A stretch of 9,015 nt of DNA from Propionibacteriaceae bacterium (GTDB lineage Bacteria > Actinomycetota > Actinomycetes > Propionibacteriales > Propionibacteriaceae): contig JAIRRM010000020.1 of assembly GCA_031255975.1 (NCBI GenBank), forward strand, positions 1 through 9,015, read 5' to 3'. Shown here piece by piece: positions 1 to 6,690 of this stretch. The notes beneath the pieces are model-generated. The model made no database searches. It saw only the letters and a list, made by a program, of their open reading frames with translations, and was not told the origin of the DNA. Made by a program: the position numbers and the translations under genes. Every line of letters begins with the position of its first letter. The stretch's first letter is position 1.

Positions 1-245
1 TGCCCGTACTGGTGTTCTGCGTCCGGCGGGCGGGCGGCAACCTTGAGCGCCAGCAACATCACCAAGGCCGCCACCAGGTTGATGACGGATTCGGCGGCGT
101 CGGAAAGCAGCGACACCGAACCGGTGATCCAAGCCGCCGCCGCCTTGGTGGCCATCGTCACCAAAGCGGCACCGATGGACAACCATGCGTAACCGGTGAG
201 ATCCCGACCCGAGGGCGCGCGGGACTTAATATGCTCGTCTGACAA
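1..245 (-). CDS. Cation diffusion facilitator family transporter, N-terminal part (cut by window edge)
   Basis: The first 81 codons of a gene that continues beyond base 1. After a polar N-terminus comes a first membrane segment (about residues 20-40, rich in Ala), then SVSLLSDAAESVINL (about 43-57) leading into a second hydrophobic segment, then PPDAEHQYG followed by the first two bases of a probable His codon. The D49/E52/N56 pattern in helix 2 and the HxYGH-type loop are hallmarks of cation diffusion facilitators. These are inner-membrane antiporters that export Zn2+, Fe2+, Mn2+ or similar divalent metals in exchange for protons. Substrate cannot be read from this fragment. The start is inferred to be TTG at 245-243: the frame is closed by a TAA eight codons upstream, and no ATG, GTG or CTG lies between. 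No strong ribosome binding site is visible. The gene lies 38 nt downstream of the membrane protein gene at 284-1195, on the same strand, so co-transcription is possible. Confidence 0.87.
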   Translation of the reverse strand, partial: MSDEHIKSRAPSGRDLTGYAWLSIGAALVTMATKAAAAWITGSVSLLSDAAESVINLVAALVMLLALKVAARPPDAEHQYG

Positions 246-283
246 GATGACAGCTATATCTTCAGTTTACGGCGATGCCGTCG

Positions 284-1195
284 CTACTTATTCTTACGGG
301 CGTCATCCACGGCGTTCATGAACTCCTCGCCAGCCCATGTTTTCCACTGTTCCATAGTGACCGGGGTTACTGGGGTGTTATCGAGGTTCCAAACCGCCAC
401 GTTGCGATACACGGCGATGTGCAGCATCAGGGCGTCTTCAGCCGAGTCGGCGATTTCGTACAGCCTGACAACGCTGAACAGGCCGCCGGCGGTGTCCTCC
501 TTGACTTGCACGTCGGTGTACTCGACCTGCTCAAGACAGGTGCGGGTGGCGAGAGCGAAATCAACCGCGTCGTCATGCTCCATGAACCGAATCGCGACCA
601 GCACATCGGTGCCGTTCAACCCGGTGCTGGTAATGGCATAATCCCGTGCGCTGCTCCCAAAAGCCGTGTACGCCTCGCAGGAGCCGAGGTCGGGCACTAT
701 GTCACCGCTGCCGACTTTGATCTCGCCGAACTCTTGCGTATCGGCAAGGCTGGAGGCGAAGCGCTTGAAGTCGGCGGTGGTGACGGGAGCGGTGCCGCGC
801 TGCTTGAAGACCAAGATCGCCGTGGCCACCGCTATGGCGACAACTATCGCCACCGCAAACACCCGCTGCGCCGTAGATGCCTTTTTCGGCACCGGTATGC
901 CAGCGGTGGAAACACCGGTGGACGAGGGCGCTGGATGCAGCGACGACGCCAACAGCGACGCGGTGTACGGGTCGAGGTCAGGATCCGCCGCAGCATCAGC
1001 CGAGCCGGGGTCTGCGACTATGGCCGCGGGAGCCACGGCGGGTGGGCCGCTCACCGCGTACGGATTGTTCTGGAGAGACGAAAGGTCGTTGGTAAGCGCA
1101 TTCGGCGCGTCGGGCAACGGCGGTGGTACGGTTGCGCCGGCGTCAGTTGGTTCTGGCATCCCCGACGTATCGCTCGGAGAGTTCTCTTGGGTCAT
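284..1195 (-). CDS. Single-pass membrane protein with disordered N-terminal tail, function unknown
   Basis: A 303-residue protein that I do not recognise. Residues 1-108 are rich in Pro, Ala, Ser and Asp and look disordered. Residues 111-130 form one strongly hydrophobic membrane segment preceded by PVPKK, so the positive-inside rule puts the N-terminus in the cytoplasm. Residues 131-303 would be a folded extracytoplasmic domain with two cysteines (C173 and C220) that could form a disulfide. The domain ends in a charged KNK tail. The ATG at 1195 is chosen because GGGGGAAGGATCACG precedes it, a good Shine-Dalgarno with suitable spacing; the frame stays open to 1366, but that extension has no such support and would overlap deoC. 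The plan (long Pro-rich tail, one helix, compact outer domain) is common among actinobacterial sensor or cell-envelope proteins, but no named family can be assigned. It is divergent from deoC and followed by the metal transporter gene. Confidence 0.85.
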   Translation of the reverse strand: MTQENSPSDTSGMPEPTDAGATVPPPLPDAPNALTNDLSSLQNNPYAVSGPPAVAPAAIVADPGSADAAADPDLDPYTASLLASSLHPAPSSTGVSTAGIPVPKKASTAQRVFAVAIVVAIAVATAILVFKQRGTAPVTTADFKRFASSLADTQEFGEIKVGSGDIVPDLGSCEAYTAFGSSARDYAITSTGLNGTDVLVAIRFMEHDDAVDFALATRTCLEQVEYTDVQVKEDTAGGLFSVVRLYEIADSAEDALMLHIAVYRNVAVWNLDNTPVTPVTMEQWKTWAGEEFMNAVDDARKNK

Positions 1196-1235
1196 CGTGA
1201 TCCTTCCCCCATTGGGCCATGACAGGCCATGAGCC

Positions 1236-1241
1236 ATTCTA
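1236..1241 (-). promoter_or_regulatory. Candidate -10 element for the membrane protein gene at 284-1195
   Basis: On the minus strand this reads TAGAAT, one base from the TATAAT consensus and about 40 nt ahead of the start codon, which would give a leader of roughly 34 nt. No convincing -35 box is seen 16-18 nt upstream, which is common in actinobacteria. It sits among four GCCAT words (1216-1246) that could be regulatory. This is a guess from pattern only. Confidence 0.3.
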
Positions 1242-1320
1242 GCCATGCTGATTGAAGTTGCATACGGGATAAGCTGAGCACATCGGCAATGATTTATGCC
1301 CGCTGGCCCCGATAACTGTG

Positions 1321-1325
1321 AGGAG
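1321..1325 (+). promoter_or_regulatory. Ribosome binding site of deoC
   Basis: AGGAG lies six bases ahead of the ATG at 1332, ideal spacing for a Shine-Dalgarno. It decides the start against the in-frame upstream ATG at 1296, which would add twelve residues without family support. Confidence 0.8.
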
Positions 1326-1331
1326 CGCACC

Positions 1332-1997
1332 ATGACGATCACCCGGACGGCACTCGCCAAATACATCGATCACACCCTGTTGGCGGTCGATGCCACCCCC
1401 GACAAAGTGTCCGCGCTGGCTGCGGAAGCGGTGCGGTTGGGCACATTCTCAATCTGCGTCTCGCCATCGATGCTGCCGATCACCGCGCCGCTGGGGAGTG
1501 TGAAAGTGGCGACGGTCGCCGGCTTTCCGTCCGGGAAACACGCCGTAGAAATGAAGGCCGCCGAGGCCGCGCTGGCGTGTGCCGCCGGGGCCGACGAGGT
1601 GGATATGGTGATTGACATCGGGCTGGCCAAGGCGGGTGACTTCGCCGGATTGGTGGGCGAAATCGCTGCGGTACGGGGCAATATGCCGGATGAGCGGCTG
1701 CTGAAGGTAATCATCGAGTCCGCGGCGTTAAGCGATGACGAAATCGCGCTGGCTTGCCAGGCGGCGGTGCGGGCCGGGGCGCAGTTTGTGAAAACCTCCA
1801 CCGGATTCCACCCGGCCGGCGGTGCCACGACGCACGCGGTGGCGTTGATGCGGGCCAGCGTTGGCCCCGACATCGGCGTGAAAGCCTCCGGTGGCATCCG
1901 CGATTACGCCACTGCCGTCGCCATGATTGAGGCCGGGGCAAGTCGACTCGGATGCTCAGCCTCTGCCGCGATCCTGGCTGCGGCTCCGGCGGACTAA
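1332..1997 (+). CDS. deoC: Deoxyribose-phosphate aldolase
   Basis: A 221-residue class I aldolase that cleaves 2-deoxy-D-ribose 5-phosphate to glyceraldehyde 3-phosphate and acetaldehyde, the last step of deoxynucleoside salvage in the cytoplasm. The N-terminal YIDHTLL (11-17) is the family signature. EVDMVIDIG (89-97) carries the catalytic Asp (D91). FVKTSTGF (152-159) carries the Schiff-base Lys (K154). GVKASGGIR (182-190) carries the second active-site Lys (K184) and starts the phosphate-binding region, which continues in [10 protein letters not shown]. Length is normal for bacterial DeoC. No other nucleoside-catabolism gene (deoA, deoD, deoB, cdd) is next to it, so it appears to be a stand-alone unit with its own promoter in the 136-bp divergent gap, where I see no clear -35/-10 pair on this strand. 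Its TAA stop overlaps the TAG stop of cydC on the opposite strand, leaving no room for a terminator between the two genes. Confidence 0.96.
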   Translation: MTITRTALAKYIDHTLLAVDATPDKVSALAAEAVRLGTFSICVSPSMLPITAPLGSVKVATVAGFPSGKHAVEMKAAEAALACAAGADEVDMVIDIGLAKAGDFAGLVGEIAAVRGNMPDERLLKVIIESAALSDDEIALACQAAVRAGAQFVKTSTGFHPAGGATTHAVALMRASVGPDIGVKASGGIRDYATAVAMIEAGASRLGCSASAAILAAAPAD

Positions 1998-3823
1998 AGA
2001 CGAAGTTCCCCCGGGCACCGCGCTATCACCTCGGCGTCATGGGTGATTACCAGCAGGGCGGTGGTCGGGCCGAAAGCAGCCCAGAGGTCGCGCATCAGTG
2101 CGGCGGCGCTCTCGTGGTCGAGGTGCTCGGTTGGTTCGTCGAGGATCACCAACGCCGGGGCTGGGCGCAGCACCAGTAGTCGGGCGGCGGCGACACGGCG
2201 GGCCTCGCCGCCGGATAGGGTTTGGGCGCTCACCTCGCGGGCGAGATCGAGATACGACAACCCGACCCGCGCCAGCGCGGCGGTGATGGCGTCATCGGTG
2301 GCCCATGGATTTCCGATGCGGACATTCTCGGCGACGGTAGTGGCGAAGATGTGGGCGTCCTGCGCCAGATAACCGATGGAGTCGTCCGCGATCAGTTCCC
2401 CGGCGGCCGGTGGGATCATGCCCAGAATCGTCGCCGCCAGCGTGGTTTTCCCCACCCCGGATGCCCCCGTGACGGCCACCCGTTCCCCAGGGCCAAGCTC
2501 CAGGTTGATGCCATGCAGCAGCGGCGGGGCGTCGGGCCAGCCGATCACCAGATCACGCAGCGCGAGCACCGCAGCGGTGGTTTGGGGGGAGGTGGCGTAC
2601 GAAGAATCCTCTTGCGGAACGGCTTGGGGGGAGGCGACGTGTTGCAAGAGCGGAGCATGGGCGGCCGAAGGGGAACACTCTGCCGACGAATCCGAGGGTG
2701 GACGAATACGGGCAGGGTGCTGGGACGTTTCGGCAGCGGCGGCAATCCGGACAGAAGAGAGCGCGGTAATGCTCGCAGGGTCGTGCGCGACTGGAGCCGC
2801 CCCCTCGGTGGCACTATCCGGAACGCCCCTATCGGAGGTCTCCGTCACTGTTCGCGCCCGATCCCCCACCCCGACCGGCGCGGCATCCAGCAGCGCCGTG
2901 ACCCGTTCCAACGATGCTCGCGCCCGGGTCATCACCTGAGCAGCCTTCGCCAGATCGTCGAACGACTCGGCCAGCGCCAATGGGGTGAACACCAGCACCG
3001 CCAACGCGGGAGCGCGCAGTTCACCCGTCACCACGGCATCCGCCCCGAATAACAGCGCCGCCGCCACCGCCATACCCATCACCACACTCTGCGCACCCAC
3101 CGCCAGGCCGCGCGTCCAGGCGGCGCGTTGGTCGGCACGTCGCAGTTGGGCGTCCGCCTCCGCCAGTTTGGCGAACTGCGTCTCACTCGCTCCGTACGCC
3201 ACCAGTTCCGGTGCCGCCAGCGCTGTCTCATACACCACGTCTGCCATCGCCGCCCGAAGCGGCACGGTGGCCGCGTCATCTCGGAGCGATAGCCGCGCCG
3301 CCACCCAGGGCACCACGATCCCGGCGATCACCGCACATCCCAGCAGCACGACGGCGCTGGCGACATCAAAAGTCGCCAGAATCAGCGACGTGCCGAGCAC
3401 CACCACGCTTGCCGACGCGAAAGGCAACGCCACCCGCACCACCACGTCCATGATCGCCTCGACATCGGCGGTCACTCTGGTGAGCAGATCGCCGCGCCGC
3501 GCCCCCAACAGCGTGGTGCGCGCCAGTTTGTCGTACACGCTCAGCCGCAACGCCCCCTGCATATTGAGCGCCAAATCATGCCCACAGAGCCGCTCGGCAT
3601 AGCGGAACGCGCCACGCGAGGTGCCGAACATCCGTACCGCCGTCGCCGGTACGGTGAGTGCCGCCACCGCTGGATGCTCCGCAGCCAAAGTCAGTAGCCA
3701 CGCCGATACGCCTAGCAGCGCCACGGACGCGCCGGTGGCCGCCACCCCCAGCGCGATGGCCGCGACGAAACGGGCCCGTCCCCGTGGGATGGCGCTCAGC
3801 AGTCGAGTAACGAGACCGATCAT
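1994..3823 (-). CDS. cydC: CydC subunit of the CydDC ABC exporter, for cytochrome bd assembly
   Basis: A 609-residue half-transporter with an N-terminal six-helix membrane domain (about 1-300) and a C-terminal ATPase (about 418-609). It pairs with CydD in the membrane. CydDC is required for cytochrome bd maturation; in E. coli it was described as a cysteine/glutathione exporter, and more recent structural work supports haem transport. Visible ATPase motifs are Walker A GASGVGKT (453-460), Q-loop Q488 in YLAQDAHIF, signature LSGGE (536-540), Walker [13 protein letters not shown] (558-569, catalytic E563) and H-switch H595. W429 holds the usual A-loop aromatic place. Assignment to CydC rather than CydD rests on last place in the operon, the N-terminal sequence with SAWLL (40-44), and [11 protein letters not shown] in the membrane domain. 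Two oddities: a low-complexity linker of about 100 residues (315-415) between the domains, and a compact ATPase lacking part of the segment between Walker A and the Q-loop. The ATG overlaps the cydD stop by 4 nt (ATGA), which implies coupling, with TGGGGTG just upstream as a possible ribosome site. Confidence 0.93.
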   Translation of the reverse strand: MIGLVTRLLSAIPRGRARFVAAIALGVAATGASVALLGVSAWLLTLAAEHPAVAALTVPATAVRMFGTSRGAFRYAERLCGHDLALNMQGALRLSVYDKLARTTLLGARRGDLLTRVTADVEAIMDVVVRVALPFASASVVVLGTSLILATFDVASAVVLLGCAVIAGIVVPWVAARLSLRDDAATVPLRAAMADVVYETALAAPELVAYGASETQFAKLAEADAQLRRADQRAAWTRGLAVGAQSVVMGMAVAAALLFGADAVVTGELRAPALAVLVFTPLALAESFDDLAKAAQVMTRARASLERVTALLDAAPVGVGDRARTVTETSDRGVPDSATEGAAPVAHDPASITALSSVRIAAAAETSQHPARIRPPSDSSAECSPSAAHAPLLQHVASPQAVPQEDSSYATSPQTTAAVLALRDLVIGWPDAPPLLHGINLELGPGERVAVTGASGVGKTTLAATILGMIPPAAGELIADDSIGYLAQDAHIFATTVAENVRIGNPWATDDAITAALARVGLSYLDLAREVSAQTLSGGEARRVAAARLLVLRPAPALVILDEPTEHLDHESAAALMRDLWAAFGPTTALLVITHDAEVIARCPGELRL

Positions 3824-5469
3824 GGCGACACCCCAGATTCCGGCTCCGCGAGATTTCGCAGATCGCAGATCGGAACGCTCTTGTCTGCCAACTCAAGTAC
3901 GGCCTGCCGGTGTGACACGATCAGCGCCGCCACCTTGAGGGCGCGGATGGCCCGTACCGCTTGTTCTTCCGTATCGGCATCCAGACCAGCGGTCGGTTCG
4001 TCCAAAACCAACAGACCGGCTGAACCCAGCCGTACCCGCAGCAACGCCCTGGCCAGCGCCACTCGGCGGCGTTCTCCAGCCGAGAGCCCCTCGCCCGCAT
4101 CGCCAACGTGACGATCCAACGTGATCCCCACCCCACCGGCTACATCCAACGCCTGCCGTAGCTCTGTCTCGGTCGCGTTCGTCCACCCCAACCGCACGTT
4201 ATCGGCCACCGTGCCGCGTAACATCCCTGGTTCCTGCGCCACGTAGGCAATATCGCAACCGACGCGAACCGTGCCGGAATCCGCCGCCAAGAACCCCATG
4301 ACGAGCGCCAACACCGTAGTCTTCCCCGCCCCGCTCGGCCCCGTCAGCGCCACCACTTCTCCGGGCGCGACATCGAAAGACAGGTTCCGGATGCCCGCGC
4401 CGCCAGGGTAACAGAAAGATACCTCGGCGAACTCCAGCACCCGAGACCCAGTTCTGAGCGCGTCCAAGCCTTCACGGTGTGATTCCGTATCACGCTCCTC
4501 CGGGGCTGGAACCGGAACCGGGGTCGCGTCAATCGCCGCGAAGGCCGCATCGGCGGCAGCAGAACCATTCGCCGAATCGTGAAAATGCACTCCCACCATG
4601 CGGATGGGCAGATAAACCTCAGGAGCGACCACCAGCACGTACAACGCCGTAGCCAGGTCGAGGGAGCCGTACAACACCCGGAAACCGATGGTGACGGCGA
4701 TGAGCGCCACCGAGAGGGTGGCGGCCAGTTCCAGCACGAACGCCGACAGGAACGCGACACGCAGTGTGCCCATGGTCTCGCTACGGTGGGCGTTCTCGCT
4801 ACGGGCCAAGCCCTGCCGGGCGGTGATCGCCCGTCCAAACACCTGCAACGTAGCCAACCCCGAGATGAGGTCGGCGAAATGGTTTGCCAGTCGGGTTTGC
4901 ACCGCGAAACGACGCTTCACCCGGGTTTCGGTCGTCCAGCCGATGAGCACCATGAACACCGGAATCAACGGCACCGTCACGGCGACGATGACGGCGGACG
5001 TGGCATCCCGCAAACCCACCGCCACCCCGGCGATCACCGGCACCGTCACCGCCAGTAGCAACTGCGGCAGGAAACGTCCGAAGTAGCCGTCCAGCGCGTC
5101 CAAACCCTGCGTCACCACGCTCACCAGGGTTCCAGGCGAGGTACGTGACGACACCGGGTTGCCCAGTCGGGCCCGCATCACTTCCAGGCGCAGTTGCGAC
5201 TTCACGTCTGCCGCCGCCCGCTGCGAGACCGCCGTGGTCAACCAACCGAGTAGCCCCCGGGCCGCGAACACCACCAGTAACCACCCCGCGGCCCGCTCCA
5301 CGCCGTCCAAACTACGGGTCTCGAAGACCCCAGCCACCGTGTCGGCGATCAGGGCGGCCTGTAGCAGCACCAACAGCGCCCGTAGCACCCCTAGCACGGC
5401 GGCGGCCACCAGGAATGTCCTGGCAGCCGCCGCACGCCGCATTAACCGTGCGTTGACGGGTGAGGCCAT
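3820..5469 (-). CDS. cydD: CydD subunit of the CydDC ABC exporter, for cytochrome bd assembly
   Basis: A 549-residue ABC half-transporter and the partner of CydC. The membrane domain spans about residues 15-300 with roughly six hydrophobic helices. It contains VPLIPVFMVLIGW (166-178) and FADLISGLATLQVFGR (198-213), both typical of CydD. The ATPase domain (about 345-549) has A-loop Y354, Walker A GPSGAGKT (377-384), Q-loop Q412, signature LSAGE (462-466, followed by RRRVALARALL), Walker B LLVLDEPTAGLD (486-497, catalytic E491) and H-switch H520. The signature motif departs slightly from LSGGQ, and a conventional complementary subunit (LSGGE in CydC) lies downstream. As in CydC, the stretch between Walker A and the Q-loop is short. 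The start lies 6 nt after the cydB stop and has no obvious Shine-Dalgarno, so it probably depends on ribosomes finishing cydB. Its stop overlaps the cydC start. Confidence 0.94.
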   Translation of the reverse strand: MASPVNARLMRRAAAARTFLVAAAVLGVLRALLVLLQAALIADTVAGVFETRSLDGVERAAGWLLVVFAARGLLGWLTTAVSQRAAADVKSQLRLEVMRARLGNPVSSRTSPGTLVSVVTQGLDALDGYFGRFLPQLLLAVTVPVIAGVAVGLRDATSAVIVAVTVPLIPVFMVLIGWTTETRVKRRFAVQTRLANHFADLISGLATLQVFGRAITARQGLARSENAHRSETMGTLRVAFLSAFVLELAATLSVALIAVTIGFRVLYGSLDLATALYVLVVAPEVYLPIRMVGVHFHDSANGSAAADAAFAAIDATPVPVPAPEERDTESHREGLDALRTGSRVLEFAEVSFCYPGGAGIRNLSFDVAPGEVVALTGPSGAGKTTVLALVMGFLAADSGTVRVGCDIAYVAQEPGMLRGTVADNVRLGWTNATETELRQALDVAGGVGITLDRHVGDAGEGLSAGERRRVALARALLRVRLGSAGLLVLDEPTAGLDADTEEQAVRAIRALKVAALIVSHRQAVLELADKSVPICDLRNLAEPESGVSP

Positions 5470-5475
5470 CGCCGG

Positions 5476-6675
5476 TTAGGCCACAACAGCAGATTCGGCG
5501 GCAACCACCGGCTCCGGCTCTGGGGTGGTGTCATCATCGCTCGGCACCCCGGTCACGGCGTTCTCCTCTGGCGGCAGATTCTCCACCGAGAGCCGTTTAC
5601 GGAACACCCGATATGACCAGATGACATAGCCCAAGACAATCGGCACCAACACGCCTGCGAAGATCGTCATCAGCTTCAGCGTGAGCGGTGAAGACGACGC
5701 GGTGACGATGTTCAGCGCGGGGCCACCGTCTGTCGGTTGCATGAACCCCAGTGTGCCGAAGATGGTCACGAAAGCGTTGATGAACAACGTTGCCACTCCC
5801 AACCCGGAGCAGGCGAACGCCACTCCCGGCTTGGCTTTCAGCAGCACCGCCGCCAGCAGCACGCATACGATGGCCAGCCCGCCGCTCACCCAGCGCGCCA
5901 CTTGCGCCAATGACACGCCGTCTAAGTACGGGTTTCCGCCGCTCGGATACGCCAGGTTGCCCCATACCACGTACGCCGTCACCAGCACCGCCGCAGCCGC
6001 AGCCGCCAGCGGAGCGAAGCGCTGCACCTTGGTGAGCACCGTGCCCTCGGTCTTCAGGTTGAGGAACTGTGCCCCATGGCTCACGAACAGCACTACCAGC
6101 ATCACGCCGCCGAGCAGCGGATACGGTGACCCGTCCCGGACGAACAACTGCGGGAACAGCCAATCCGGCCCGAAGGCGGTGGGCAGCAGCGGTTCGCCGT
6201 GCGGCCCGGCCACCGTAGGTAGCCCGATGACGAAGTTGGCGAACCCCACGCCCAGCACCAACGCCACCACAAACGAACCGATGGAGGCGCACCAATCGAA
6301 GGTGTTCTTCCAGCGTGTCGTGGGTCGCAGCGCGCGGTACTCAAACGAGATACCACGGATGATGAGCCCCATAAGCACCAAGAACAGCGGCAGATACAAC
6401 CCCGAGAACAGGGTGGCGTACCAGCCGGGGAACGCCGCGAACGTCGCACCGCCCGCCGTCAATAGCCACACCTCGTTGGAGTCCCAGGTCGGGCCGATGG
6501 CGTTTACCATCACGCGCCGTTCCTCCGGTTGTTTCCGGCTGAGTACCTGGTACAGCATGGAGACGCCGAAATCGAATCCCTCCAGGAAGAAGAACCCGAT
6601 CCACAACACCGCGATCAGGCAGAACCACACCACCTGTAACACCGATGGGGTGGGAACATCAAGAATCATGAACAT
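5476..6675 (-). CDS. cydB: Cytochrome bd quinol oxidase subunit II
   Basis: CydB is the second integral membrane subunit of the cytochrome bd terminal oxidase, which oxidises quinol and reduces O2 to water with high oxygen affinity, without pumping protons. The protein is almost wholly hydrophobic with about eight or nine helices. The family landmarks are LEGFDFGVSML near the N-terminus, then AIGPTWDSNEVWLLTAGGA and FPGWYATLFSGLYLPLF, which hold conserved Trp, Asp, Asn and Glu residues. The last 35 or so residues form an acidic, Pro-rich cytoplasmic tail that is unlikely to matter for catalysis. At about 399 residues it is somewhat longer than E. coli CydB (379). Three in-frame ATGs open the frame (6684, 6675, 6669). 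GAGGGG abuts the first with no spacing and is 9 nt from the second, so 6675 is preferred. The gene begins 15 nt after the cydA stop and ends 6 nt before cydD. Confidence 0.95.
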   Translation of the reverse strand: MFMILDVPTPSVLQVVWFCLIAVLWIGFFFLEGFDFGVSMLYQVLSRKQPEERRVMVNAIGPTWDSNEVWLLTAGGATFAAFPGWYATLFSGLYLPLFLVLMGLIIRGISFEYRALRPTTRWKNTFDWCASIGSFVVALVLGVGFANFVIGLPTVAGPHGEPLLPTAFGPDWLFPQLFVRDGSPYPLLGGVMLVVLFVSHGAQFLNLKTEGTVLTKVQRFAPLAAAAAAVLVTAYVVWGNLAYPSGGNPYLDGVSLAQVARWVSGGLAIVCVLLAAVLLKAKPGVAFACSGLGVATLFINAFVTIFGTLGFMQPTDGGPALNIVTASSSPLTLKLMTIFAGVLVPIVLGYVIWSYRVFRKRLSVENLPPEENAVTGVPSDDDTTPEPEPVVAAESAVVA

Positions 6676-6684
6676 GCCGATCAT

Positions 6685-6690
6685 CCCCTC
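6685..6690 (-). promoter_or_regulatory. Ribosome binding site that decides the cydB start
   Basis: On the minus strand the cydA stop TGA is followed at once by GAGGGG and then ATGATCGGCATG. The purine run touches the first ATG, leaving no spacer, but is 9 nt from the second ATG at 6675. The following TGATC also matches the extended complement of the 16S rRNA 3' end, so the first ATG probably lies within the Shine-Dalgarno pairing region. Confidence 0.55.

Noticed and set aside
269..281. A terminator hairpin after the membrane protein gene
   Set aside because: The stem is 5 bp with a 3-nt loop and no T-tract on the minus strand (AAACTGAAG follows), so it is too weak to call.
275..1222. Long plus-strand open frames (275-1222 and 666-1232) opposite the membrane protein gene
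   Set aside because: They are antisense shadows. The minus-strand gene has a good ribosome site, a clear membrane helix and sensible composition, while the plus-strand products are rich in Arg/Gly or Ser/Thr/Ala without motifs.
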